NCBI GenBank assembly: GCA_023078555.1
Contig: CM041199.1
Coordinates: forward strand, 3,096,513 to 3,160,512
Direction: 5' to 3'
Length of the DNA stretch: 64,000 nt
From: Ulva prolifera
Lineage: Eukaryota; Chlorophyta; Ulvophyceae; Ulvales; Ulvaceae
Shown: positions 11,692 through 22,246 of the stretch, piece after piece
How positions within the stretch are numbered: the stretch's first letter is position 1
Layout: every line of letters begins with the position of its first letter
Translations under genes and position numbers: made by a program
Notes under the pieces: generated by a model
Told to the model about the DNA's origin: nothing
The model's database searches: none
What the model saw: only the letters and a program-made list of their open reading frames with translations

Positions 11692-11967
11692 GGCGCATCT
11701 CCAAAGGCGCGTTTGTCCAGTGGGCGCTGCGGGTGTTGTCGGTGTCATTGCGGCGCGGCAATGCGGATATGTATCGGAAGTCTGGGCTTGTCATCTCTCG
11801 GGAGCAAGGGTTGCGCTATGATGCGGGCCTGGAGGACGCGATCCTGCCGGACTGAATTGTGAGTGCGGTTGTGGTGTTCGTGTGTGTGTGTGTGAGTGTA
11901 TGTTGCAGTTGGTTCGGATGAGATTCGGTTTCGGTGTTTGTTTTCTCCCGTTCACTCTTTTGTAATA
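11692..11967 (+). mobile_element. LINE-B, 5'-truncated, with end of the ORF
   Basis: The reading frame end at about 11700-11855 encodes ...YRKSGLVISREQGLRYDAG followed by LEDAILPD and a stop, the same peptide as at 47.6-47.8 kb and 27.9-28.1 kb on the minus strand. A GT-rich untranslated stretch and TTCTCCCGTTCACTCTTTTG follow. The flanks share CTACAGAAGAGGTG (11678-11691) and TACAGAAGAGGTG (11968-11980). The peptide resembles C-termini of green-algal non-LTR reverse transcriptase ORFs as I remember them. Confidence 0.7.
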
Positions 11968-11980
11968 TACAGAAGAGGTG

Positions 11981-12068
11981 CGGTTGGTGTATGTGTTGCT
12001 GTTGATTCGGATGGGATTCGGGTTTGGTGTTTGTCTTCTCCCGTTCACTCGAGCTCTTTTGTAAACGC
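11981..12068 (+). mobile_element. LINE-B, second truncated copy at the same site
   Basis: A shorter 3' end (GATTCGGATGGGATTCGG, then CTCCCGTTCACTC and TTTTGTAA) directly follows the first copy. The target sequence appears a third time at 12069-12080 (TACAGAAGAGTG). Confidence 0.7.
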
Positions 12069-14571
12069 TACAGAAGAGTGAACGGCCTCAATCGCATACA
12101 ATTGTCGTAAGAGTCTCTCCCGAGGCCCACCACTGTTCCAGCGACATAAGCGTTCAGCAGTCCTGCGGTGTGAGACGACGGGCGCTTTGCTCGCGATGCA
12201 GCTGATCACGAGGTCCTCTGCGCCACTGTCAGAGAACGCACGCGGCTGGTCACGAAGTCAGAGACTCTTGCTGCGCGGTTGTGCACGCCCCTCGACTCTT
12301 CTGTGATGCTATTGCGAAGTGCACCGTGGCAGCTGTGATGCATGTCATCTGACTCGGCAGGCTGTCGCTGTAGGAAGTGCACATGCATGGCTGGCGGGTG
12401 CCCGTGCTGCTGGTGGCCACTGGTGGCACTGCCGTCATGCACTGGCTGCGCACCACGGACCTGCGCACCGCAGCGCGGCATGCGGGCCACCGTACAGAGT
12501 ATGCTCATCTCCACGTCAGAGCCAATGCTTCGACGAAGTCTCACTCTGTGTTGTGTTGTGCACACAGTATATATCCAATTTGGTTGATGATTTTGAAGCG
12601 AATACAGCACAGAGCACTTCTTCATTTCCGACGCCATAAGCACGTCAATGGCACAGCCTGACTTCACAGCAACGTCGCTGCAGGTCCAGGGCGGACAAGA
12701 CATGTTTCTCTAGGCGCGTCAGATCTGCATGTATCAGGTCAGCTCATCAACCCATCAACCCATGCATCATTCACATGCATGTTGTTGTTGCCGCTACATA
12801 GCAACAATGTGAACGTCATACAGACTGCACATGTGTTGCCAATGCTCCAGCAATTCTGGGCACAGCATATATGTGCTATGCAAGCATAGCCTTCTGAGAT
12901 TGGAAGCATCCGAACTGAATCTGAACTGTGGATCTAGCTCGAGCAACACTAGTACTAGGGCAATAAAAAAACCAGGACTCGGGAAGTCACATAATCAGTC
13001 AGACAGCTTGATATTTCTGATTGTGTTTGTGTCTAGTGATCATGATACATTGTACGGTGTGTGCTCCTTAGCCAAGTGGCTTTGAATTTTACTCAGATCT
13101 GTCACACACACTTGCAAGGGACTACACACTTGCAAAGTACTCATTACTTCAAGAGATGTTCTGGTATTGTGATCGTTGTCGCCCAACCACTTCTGTGACA
13201 CATCGTACATTTTCCATTGTTCATTGGCCACTACTCGTGGATGTGAGTTTGAGAATGCAAGAGAGTGTGTTGCCTGCTGGTCCATCGATATCCGAAGAGT
13301 CATCCTGATTTGTCTGCCGTCTGTCTGCAGCATTGTGATGCAGCATTATGATGCAGCATTGTGATGCGTTGCAGCGTTCATGCACCATACTTCATGCTCA
13401 TAGAGGACAACCATCATACCTCTGGCGTGCCACACATCCAACCAGTACATCATGCTGCTTGCTTTACATTGCAATTGCCTGAATCCAACTTCGGAAGCAT
13501 CATACTTCTGAATTCAGGAGAGCAGCAGAGCTGTGCACGTGCTGTGTCAATGGCAGCTCTCAAGTATACCACGTGTGTATTACCGAGGCAAAGATAGAGA
13601 GGCAGGTAGCACCACAGCCTCAGCACCTGCAAAGCAAAGCAGGGCAGCCTCGTCAAACCTTTAAAAGTAATACCCAATGTGTCGAGGAGCACGTTGATGT
13701 GACTGCCAGTGAAGCATTGTAGCAACATCATGATGCGCAGTCTGCTGGACAGATCTGGGTTTACGATGGCGTTAGCGATGGTGTACCCCACATCAGTGCT
13801 GACTGCCAAGCAGCCAAAGTGTGCTGTGCACAGATGTCACGTATGCTTGCACAGTGCAATGCACACCTATCACAGTGTATCAGGCAGCGGTGTGTTGGGT
13901 TTGGCCCTGTCGTACGGCGGCGGGCGTTGTGGTGTTGGTGATTGTGATGTTGTGTGTTGGCCGTGGGGTCTGTGCGTGCGTGTGTGGGTTAGGGTTTGTG
14001 GGTGTGTGGGTGTGTGCTTGGCGGTCTGCGGATCTGTGTCTTTTGCTGCGCCGGTGATGAGTTTTGTTTCTTTTGGGCGTGGTGGGTGTCGCGTGCGTGG
14101 GTGTCTGTGTGTTTGCTTCGTCTGTTTGCTTCTTTCGCGGTGCTGCCCGCCTTGCTGCCTTTGTCCTTGTGACACCTATCACAGTGTACCAGCAAAGACT
14201 GGTGGTCCACAAAGAGCACCATGGTGCACGGGCATGTATCCAGATGACTGTGACGTGCATGTATCAAACAAAACAGCAGGCATGATTTTCTGGGCACAGG
14301 TGGCCAACATGAGCGGCAGCCCAGCGTCATTCGATCACCTCATGATCTGTGGAAACATTTCTGATATCATGAGCAATTGCGCTGACCAGTCAGCAAGCCA
14401 GCGTTTTTTAGCTGTGCACCAGCATAGGCACGCTGAATCTGACATTGTAGTCCTGTGAGTGTGCTGCAGGAACCTTACAGTCCCACCTCCGGACCAAAAG
14501 CTGTAGCTCTCGCCGCTTCGCTGTCAGCAGGGGATCGTGCAGCTTTGGCACAAGCCGTTCCGCAGCTGCAC
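12069..14571. repeat. Upstream module UM, copy A
   Basis: It shares ordered blocks with about 19890-22246 (copy B) and 41540-43531 (copy C). Examples are CAGAAGAGTGAACGGCCTCA at its left edge, GCACATGCATGG near 12382, an ACTTGCAA block near 13108 and 13129, and CTCATGATCTGTGGAAAC just before the gene. It precedes gene A as the other copies precede B and C. I see no coding frame shared by all three copies. It carries a later LINE-A insertion at 13884-14171. Confidence 0.65.
13884..14171 (+). mobile_element. LINE-A, 5'-truncated, with 21-bp target duplication
   Basis: GT-rich element ending TTTGTCCTTGTG. The flanks at 13863-13883 and 14172-14192 are 21-bp direct repeats that differ at one base (core ACACCTATCACAGTGTA). 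The duplication fixes both borders. Confidence 0.88.
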
Positions 14572-15939
14572 ATGGTGGGATGGTCCACGTTCAGGCACCG
14601 CTCGCGAGCCTGGTGGCAGCCGCTCCGTTCCATGGCCATTCTCATCTACACTACAGCCTTCGCAATGGCGGGAGCAGACCCAGCAGGTGAGGATCCCGTA
14701 CTGCAGATCGACGTTTTTCCTGCTCTGCCTGATGGTCGAACATTAGGATATCTCAAGGCTTCAAGAAGTTCTAGTTGTCTGAGTTTCCAAGGGCAATGGA
14801 GCCGCTCCAGTAGATCACTAGAAACTCTACATGACTATAACCTGCTCAGTGCAGAGTCGGCTGAGCTTTACCTCGGCAACTCTGCAGCAGTGTTGGGTCA
14901 TCAGGCCCGATCACATAGAACAATTCCGAATCCAGGTCTATTATTATTTTTGTAGCAGCCCTGAAAATGCTGTAAAGCGACCCAACACTGCTCTGCAGGT
15001 GTTGGCGACGCAGTCAGCAACGGCCTGCAGACTGAGCTCAAAGGCAATGATAGAACTGACCGTCTTAGTTCTGCTGGTGGAGCGTCTCGGATCCTGCTGC
15101 ACGGTAAACACAGGCTCAGCAAATACCCCAAGTGCGACAACTGCAGAATGGTGAAGTGCTACCAGTCCGGGTACTGCTCAGGACACTGCAAGAGGAAAGG
15201 GCGGCTGCGCTTCTGCGACTCGAATACCAAGGGAGAATCGTTTGTGCCGATGCCCGTGCCGGAGCCAGATCTCTGCGGGGCTGACCAGGATGGCGAACAC
15301 ATCAATGTGGATGATGGGGCACCTCCACCAAACAGCATCGCGGAGTACGACACGGTGGTGGTGACTGCAGAGGCGCCATACATCGGCTGCGCGAACATCG
15401 CCAACCGGCCCTCCGGCTGCCCCGCCCGCGGCACGGGTGCGACACTCCCCGGCGGCAGGCAGGTCACGGTCCTGACCAGTGTCTGCATGTCGGAGCCGTA
15501 CGTGCCAGACTGCGGGTCGCCGCTGCTGCCGTTTGGCGTGTGCGAGTGCTTCTACCGCGATGATCTGCAGCGGCCACCTGGCGGAGGCCCCCCGCCCGGA
15601 CCGTCACCGCGAGGGATCGTCCGGGCAGCCTGCAGCACCACGGAGCTCGCGGCCGGGTCCGGGGTCGGCAGCGCTGATGGCTCTGCATCAGAGGACGGCC
15701 TTGTGGTTCAGCCCGCTGGCGACCGGACGCTGACGTGGTTCTCTGACTTCATTGAGCCTGAGCAGCTGCCCACATTCTCGTACAATGTGACTGCAACAGC
15801 AAGGACTGTAGATGTAGAGGTTTCTCTGGGTATTTACCCAGGTATCGTGATGGTCGCAGACTATGTGGGCGAAGACCCTGTTCCAATAGATCCAGGGGAC
15901 TATGATCCGTATGACTACGGTGGTGCAGAGATTGAGTAG
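14572..15939 (+). pseudogene. Secreted cysteine-rich protein, family member A, interrupted by a MITE
   Basis: The frame opens at ATG 14572, the position matching an ATG in member B. A signal-peptide-like segment follows (MAILIYTTAFAMAGADP). The frame then runs into a hAT-like insertion at 14888-14990 that brings an in-frame TAG (14953-14955) and TGA (14962-14964). After the insertion the same frame continues to 15939, because the insertion plus its 8-bp duplication adds 111 bp, exactly 37 codons. The downstream part is intact: an LLHGKH motif, C-x2-C-x4-C-x4-C-x3-C-x8-C, VVVTAEAPYIGCA, LPGGRQVTVLTS, PLLPFGVCEC, a Pro-rich linker and an acidic tail ending GGAEIE. Unless the insert is removed from the RNA, the product stops after about 127 residues. 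I cannot assign a function. Confidence 0.75.
14888..14990. mobile_element. hAT-like MITE (103 bp)
   Basis: The terminal inverted repeats are CAGTGTTGGGTC (14888-14899) and GACCCAACACTG (14979-14990), a perfect 12/12 match. The flanking direct repeats are CTCTGCAG at 14880-14887 and 14991-14998, a perfect 8-bp target duplication. CAG-starting ends and 8-bp duplications are hallmarks of the hAT superfamily. It is too short to encode anything. It is absent from members B and C. Confidence 0.93.
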
Positions 15940-15989
15940 CGCCGAAGTGACTGTGTGTGGGGGTGCATGGTCACGTCTGCCATGTTCAA

Positions 15990-17400
15990 TCGGCTGACGG
16001 CAATGCAGCAGTGCGCGCTGGCAGTGGAGTACCAGAGCTTGAGGTCCAAGCGTGAAGCACTGCGCTGTCTGCTATGCCTGAGTGGCTGCGTTTGCGAATG
16101 GGTAGCCTGGGCAGAACCTGCAAGCTGAGGTGTCACGCACGCCATGAAGCAGCAATGAAGCAGCAGTGAAGCGGCGGGCATGTATAACTGCAGATGATCG
16201 TGCCATATCCGCAAATGTTCATGTTACAATTGCAAATGATCGTGTTGGCAACTAGGCGCTATTCCGTGTATCGTCTTCCTTGGAGAACGCGAGTTTGTGG
16301 CTTTGCGGGCTTTCAGGCATTGCGAGCTTTGCGCCGAAACACAAGGCACGCGCAGCGGGCTACACGTATTGAACCAGGCTATTATTCTCCCAGTTGGCCT
16401 GCATGTACCACTGCTGTCTACGGATCGTGATTGCTCTGCAGACATGTCTCGAGATACATAGTCGCGCGCCAACTAAACGTTCATCTTCACAACTAGTGTC
16501 CTTCAACCAAGAGCCGATGCAGAACGTGGATGGAATACATTACTCAAAAAGCATGGCAGTGGTAGAGTATTGGTTTCGGGCGCAGCTGCTGTCCATGTAT
16601 GCGCGCAGGCTGAAGCTTCCAGTCACAGCTCGATCCATGAAATGCTTTAGGCCCGTTGCTGTACATATTCCGTTCATGAATAGCCTCTCGATAACGTACT
16701 GACGCTCATGTGTGAGTCGTAGTAGGTGAGCGCTGTCGGTGTCCAGTAGGTCTGACCACAGGAAGCCCTCGGATCGGCGAGCTAGAGGCGCAACCAGCGA
16801 CAGGTGCCGAATTTCACTTCATAGACTGTTAACGATCGATATCAGACTTTGTGGTGCATTACACGAGAACACAGTGGAACGTTGTGGTAGGTGTAGACAC
16901 TGCTCGTTATTCCGACGCCGAATCCTTGCAACACACTTTGCAAATGCAAATAATTTTTTGCATCAGCAGTACTGCCTTTGCATGTCAAGGAGTTAACAAC
17001 CCGGTCGGCCAAGGCTGGTCACATTTAGCCTAACGGCACTTGTGGCCACTTGTCAGCATGCCAGAGAGGTACAGTGTGATTCGGCCCGTGCCTAGCCTCG
17101 GCAGAGCCAGCTTCCAGCCCGAACTCACCGGTTCGAAATGTAGTGCTATCGTGGCGCTCACCCACTGCAGCGTGTGAGCTAACACTCTAGCATCCACATA
17201 ATCACCAACAGTCTGAGGCCACGGTCGTCCCGCCACCTCCTCTCATCAACGCCGAAGGTCCCTGGGCAAGCATGCATGCCACGCACATGTCTGGCCTCCT
17301 CTACCGCGCTGCGGCGAAGCACGTCCGCCCCGCTGTTCCGGCATGCATGCTGTCCAGACATGTGCACATCATGTGCACATCATGATGAACACCTCTCCTG
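15990..17400. repeat. Downstream module DM2, copy 2
   Basis: Begins about 50 bp after gene A. It shares with copies 1 and 3 the GGGCGCAGCTGCTGTCC block (16577), the GTGAGCGCTGTCGGTGTCCA block (about 16727) and the CACATAATCACCAACAGTCT block (17195). I see no coding frame. Confidence 0.7.
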
Positions 17401-17478
17401 CTCTGCTGTAAACAAGTCTAGTTCATGTAGATTTATTTGAGTAAACCTGTGAATGCATTGCCACACACTGTCATTAGG

Positions 17479-18490
17479 TGGTCGTCACTGCGTGCGCTCG
17501 CGGCCTCGTCCGCTTTAAAGTTGTCGTAGTGGCGGCTCTGGCGTAACGCGCTTCCCCGTGCGTCTGCGTGTGGCCCGCCATTGGGGCGCAGCCGGGGAGT
17601 TTGGGCCGGGTGGGCTGGACTGTGGGGGTTGCGCGTGGGGTGGGGGGTGGGGGGGGTGCGGGTGGGCGGGGTGGCATGCAGGGGCTGGTCGGGGTGGGCT
17701 GTGCTGGGGCAGGCGGGGGCCTCCCCAAGGCGGGGTTTGTGGTTGGGGTCTCGCTGTTGCTTTGCACGGCAGCCTTGGCTGCGTGTTCTTTCGGGGCTCT
17801 TGCGCCTGGCTGGTGGGCGGGGTGCGGATGGGGGTGGGCGTGTGAGTTTTCTTATGGGTGTTGGGTGGGAGGCTTGTGTGGGTGGGAGGCTTGTGTGTGT
17901 GTTTGTGCGTGTGTGTTACAAGGACACAGCAAGCAAGGCAGGCAGGACCGCGAGTAAAAACCAGGGGAACCGCACACATCGTAACAAGCCACACACAGCA
18001 CACGTCAACACACCCACGCAATGCTCTGCCCTCCTTCTTCCCTGCGGCTGCTCCTGCATCCACTGCCGCCGCCGATGCCGCGGTCCTCGGCGCAGCCGTC
18101 CTCGGCGCCGCTGCACTCCGCGCGCCCTCGCCCCGCGCCCACTCTGCGGTCGGCCCCTGGCCGGCTCTCCGGAGGGATCCCTGCAACAGCTCAGCCTATC
18201 TCTGACACCTCCCCTGCCTTGGACGCGCCCGCTCCCTCCCATGGCGCCCAGGCTCCCGCTGCTGCCACGTACGCAGCTGCTGTCTCTGCCTCGGGGTGTG
18301 CCCCCTGTGTCGCACCTGCCACCGACGCCGGCCCGACCCCCACCCCGGCTGAGCCCGGAGCCGCGGTGGAGGTGCTGACGTTGTGTGGGTGTGTTGCTGC
18401 GTGCTGCGTGTGGCTTGTTGCGTGGTGTGCGGTTCCCCTGGTTGTTGCTCGCGGTGCTCCCTGCCTTGCTTGCTTTGTCCTTGTAACACG
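17479..18490. mobile_element. Composite LINE-A insertion with inverted parts
   Basis: The outer flanks are CACTGTCATTAGG (17466-17478) and CACTGTCATTCGG (18491-18503), 12/13, which suggests one integration unit. Inside are a plus-strand G/T-rich part (to about 17912), a minus-strand LINE-A 3' end (TTACAAGGACACAGCAAGCA at about 17916) and a plus-strand LINE-A 3' end (to 18486). Either one copy inverted internally or a second copy landed in the first. The proline/alanine-rich frames here are not genes. Confidence 0.6.
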
Positions 18491-18503
18491 CACTGTCATT
18501 CGG

Positions 18504-18740
18504 ATGCATTCCCCGGTTTCTGCAGAACGAACATGCTTCATGCCCTTTGCGACGTACGATGATCGTATCCCGCTGGAGATAGCTGAGGAATATGCATATG
18601 GAGGTGAGCTGGGCCGCGGAGTAAGTGAGCAGGTCAGGAAAACTTCCACCAAACCAGCGTAACACATGCGTTCACCCAAGCCACAACGTTCCATGCACAC
18701 ACTTATGCACCAAACCACCAACATCTCCCCACACACACAC
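18504..18740. repeat. Diverged duplicate of 27590-27825
   Basis: Shared ordered motifs are GAGTAAGT.AGCAG, TCCACCA, CCAGCGT, CACCCAAGCCAC and GCA.CAAACCAC. I see no coding content. Confidence 0.45.
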
Positions 18741-18752
18741 ACACCCGCATTC

Positions 18753-18988
18753 CGGGTCTCGTGCGCCTGGCTGGTGGGCGGGATGCGGATGGGGGTGGGC
18801 GTATGGGTGTGGGCGTGTGTGTGGCTGGACATGTATGGCTGTGTGGCTGTGTGGCTGTGTCCGGCGCGGGTTCTGCCGTTGCGTGGGTGTTTTGGTGTGA
18901 GCTTCGTGTGGCTTGCTGCGTGCTGTGCGGTTCCCCTGGTTCTTGCTTGCGGTGCTACCTGCCTTGCTTGCTTTGTCCTTGTAACACG
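18753..18988 (+). mobile_element. LINE-A, 5'-truncated copy
   Basis: Ends GCTTTGTCCTTGTAACACG. The flanking repeats are CACACCCGCATTC (18740-18752) and CACACCCACATTC (18989-19001). Confidence 0.75.
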
Positions 18989-19001
18989 CACACCCACATT
19001 C

Positions 19002-19890
19002 AATATTCCCACACAGTCACAGAGACGCCGACCCACAAGCTCACCACTGCAGCCGCACACGGGGTGGCCCAACATTGGTGTCAATACGAGACTGCACAGG
19101 TGACAGCCACCTCACACTGCGGAGGGCCCTAGATCCCCAGCCCATGTCCACCCCACATGTCCACGTAGCAGGCGCGTAGCCACCCGAGACTTGTCGCAGG
19201 CTACACCAGGGTCACGATGGCCACGCGCCAACTAGCCCAAGCTATGCTTGCACAGCCCACCACGCGTTCTGGGCTGAGCCGCGGGCAGCCCGAAGGCAAA
19301 AGCTAACGGGCACCAGGTTGATGGGGAGGGGATCTTGAGGGGTGGGAAACTGCTCAGGCCAGATGACTTGTGAGCGCTGAGCAGCGGGACTGTTACTTCC
19401 GCTGAGACTACTTCGCACGCGACGTGCCAGTGCATTGTAGATTACTCTAGAAGATTTGCACATCACATTCTGGTGGCAGCCGTTCTGACTCGGAGGCAGC
19501 ACCACACCCTACAGTAGCTGCAGGGTCTGTTACGGCTGCATGAGCAAGCCTGTCCAGGCACACGGTACGAGCACAGGCTCAGCCGTTATTCTGCATGAGA
19601 TGTGCACAATGTGTCTGAGATCTTGATGTCATTCCGCTGTAGCAGCACAGGATTTGGTGCTGAGCTCATTTCAAAAGTTTTCATCTGATTTTTTGCAGAT
19701 GCATATGCACATGCATCAGTCCTCGCTCTGTTGGCTGGCTATATCATCGAAGAAATGCATATCCCATAGTGCAAGTCGGCCTTGGCCATGGCACTTTCGG
19801 TGAGCGGGCGTTGCACAACAGCTAGGTTGTTTACATAAGAGTGAAGGGATGTATCAGAGATAAACACAGCAAACTATTGTATCACAGCTA
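19002..19890. other. Intergenic region, no supported gene
   Basis: I see no conserved module, repeat or convincing frame here. Confidence 0.4.
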
Positions 19891-20439
19891 TCACCACAGA
19901 AGACTGAACGGGCTCAAATACATACGACAAATGAATCTCTCGCAAGTATTACTACTGCAGTGTAGACGTTTTCCACCGTGCTGCGGTTTCCGGCGAGGCA
20001 AGCTGCGGTCTCGATGCAGCTGGTCCGAGTCACGAGGCCCCCTTCGCCACTACCAGAGGAAGCACGCGGCGGGGCACGATTTGACGCACGAAGTCAGAGA
20101 CTCCGATCTCGCGACTGCTCACACCGCTTCGAACCTCTGTGCTGTTATCGCGAAGTGCACCGCGGGATCTGCGATCCATATCACGTGACTCGCTGTCACT
20201 GTAGGATGTGCACATGCATCGCCGGCGGGTACCCGTGCTCCTGCAGCTGGTGGCCCCTGCTGGGCATGTCGGTAGGGACTTGCTGTGAAGCACGGACCGG
20301 CGCACCGCTGCGCTGCATGCAGACCGCCTTACAGCGTAGGTCCACCTTCAATTGATCACCTCGTCATGATGATGGCTGCTATGAGGATGCCTAGCCTAAG
20401 GACACACGCTGCCACAGTTGATGCACGGCTGTGTCGAGA

Positions 20440-20552
20440 ACGTGGTGGGCTTTGTGTGTGCTGCGTGCGTGGGTATCTGGGTGTGTGCCTAATCTGCTTG
20501 CTTCTGTCACGGGGCTGCCCGCCTTACCACCTTTATCCTTGCAGCACACACA
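20440..20552 (+). mobile_element. LINE-A 3' remnant
   Basis: Contains GGGGCTGCCCGCCTTACCAC then TTTATCCTTGCAGCACACAC, a decayed LINE-A end. Borders are uncertain. Confidence 0.5.
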
Positions 20553-21422
20553 AGAACCACTGAAATGGACTGAAATGGACGATACTGAGCAGTGGAAACA
20601 GCATGACATGAACTGGAAGGCTGCCGTGACAGTAACAATGTGCATCGACTGCACAGCCTGAGTTCCCAGCAACTTTCGGTTCAGATAAGTCGAAAGTACT
20701 CCGGACCCAGTCGCGTCCATCACGTCTATCACGTCACCTCATGCATCATGCTCAGCTCACTGCGGTATGCCAGTACATCTCAACAATGTGCAGGTCATAA
20801 ACGCTGCGTGGGTTTTGACTGTCTTCCAGCAGTCCTGTGCACGGCATATATATGCTAGCATGATGCAGAAGCGTGAGAAAGAAATTAAGCCTGTAGACCT
20901 GCCCAAGGGGACAAGCACAACTTGTGCTTGAAGTCGGAAGCCACAAGTCACTGATACACTGCACGGTGCGTTGGGCCGAGTTGCTGGTTGTGTTCTTGAC
21001 CTGCTTGCTGGGAGCGCGGTGCCCCCCTAAAGGAGCCTGACATTCCACGTTGATCCTTGCAAGGATCAATTGTAACACACACAGTCATGCCGATGACATT
21101 TTCCTGCTCGGGGGTTGCGTGTGTGTGTGCATAGATCATAAATCAATGTACCGTGACGCTGTTTGCTCTCTTGCCAAATGGCTTTAAGCGGGAATTAAGG
21201 TCAGCTACATACACTTGCAAAGGACTCGTTGCGATACAAATTTGCCTTAAGGTATTCCGCTGTTGTGGTTGTCATTTTCATTTACTCTTCTATGCCACAT
21301 TGTTCTTCATCATCGGCCAGTGTGAACGTTCTTGGATGTTGCCCGGGCCCACTCCAGCATTCTGATTTGCCCCTGCCTTCTCCAGCATCGTGCTGGAGGC
21401 TGCGCATCAGTGTTCCAGTGCC

Positions 21423-21518
21423 ATGCATGCAGCAGCCTGAGGGCAATGCAGTGACGTGGCCTGGCACATCATGCATGCAGCAGCCTGAGGGCAATGCAGT
21501 GACGTGGCCTGGCACATT
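21423..21518. repeat. 48-bp tandem duplication
   Basis: Two near-identical copies beginning ATGCATGCAGCAGCCTGAGG at 21423 and 21471. Confidence 0.85.
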
Positions 21519-22246
21519 AGGCTACCTGCCATAGCCTAGCAGCGCATCATGAATTAGGCTTTGTGATTATATTGCCAATATTGCAGTGCCTGTCTTAACA
21601 TCGAAAGCGTCATACCACACAGTGTAAAACTTCCCATGTCAATGAATCATTGACATGCTCGGAGCATGTAGGTCTGACTGAATGTACTGTTATTCATGAG
21701 ACCAGGCAAGAGGCAGTGCAGCAACATGCTCAGCCTGCTGGACAGAGTCTTGGTGGTGTATACCAGTATCAGTGCTGACTGTGAGGCAGTCACGGTGCAC
21801 TATGTACAATGGTCATTTGTCAGGTATGTTGCGTTCGCTTGCTAAAGCGACACTGAAGAGTGGCTAGCCAGCGGTGTTCCTGTTCAACATCAAGGGTGCC
21901 AACGGCACTGTTGCACAAGCCGCATGTGCCCAGCTGGGCATGTTCCGCAAGTGTCAACACAACATGATGTCTTCTGATCACAGGGGACTATCAACGTTGA
22001 CCTGATGCGTGGTAGGCAGCCTTCCCTCGCTCCATCACCTCCATCACCTCCATCACCACGTGATCTGTGGAACCATTCCTGAGCATTGTCAACCGGCCAC
22101 ACGGCAAGCCAGTGCATGCAGCTGTCCACCAGGGTTGCCGCGCTGTGGATCATCCTGAGAGTGTGCTGCAGGATACTTACCGCTCAGCGTCCGGCACCCA
22201 CGCCATAGCTGTCGCCGCTTCTCTGTCTACTCCGATCGGCGCAGCT

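Larger units (their letters stand above)
19890..22246. repeat. Upstream module UM, copy B
   Basis: Homologous to copies A and C by ordered blocks: CAGAAGACTGAACGGGCTCA near 19899, CGAAGTGCACCGCGG near 20151, GGATGTGCACATGCATCG near 20203, CTTGCAAAGGACTCG near 21213, and GATCTGTGGAACCATTCCTG just upstream of the gene. It contains LINE-A remnants at about 20440-20552 and 21000-21080 and a 48-bp direct duplication at 21423-21518. No shared coding frame. Confidence 0.65.

Noticed and set aside
17515-18665. Several 200-300 residue Pro/Ala-rich frames
   Set aside because: Same reason: overlapping frames on both strands inside a LINE-A composite.
22067-22246. Upstream extension of gene B from a GTG (and of gene C from 43310)
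   Set aside because: Needs a non-ATG start, and the similarity upstream is explained by duplicated non-coding DNA. The signal-peptide-like segment lies further in.
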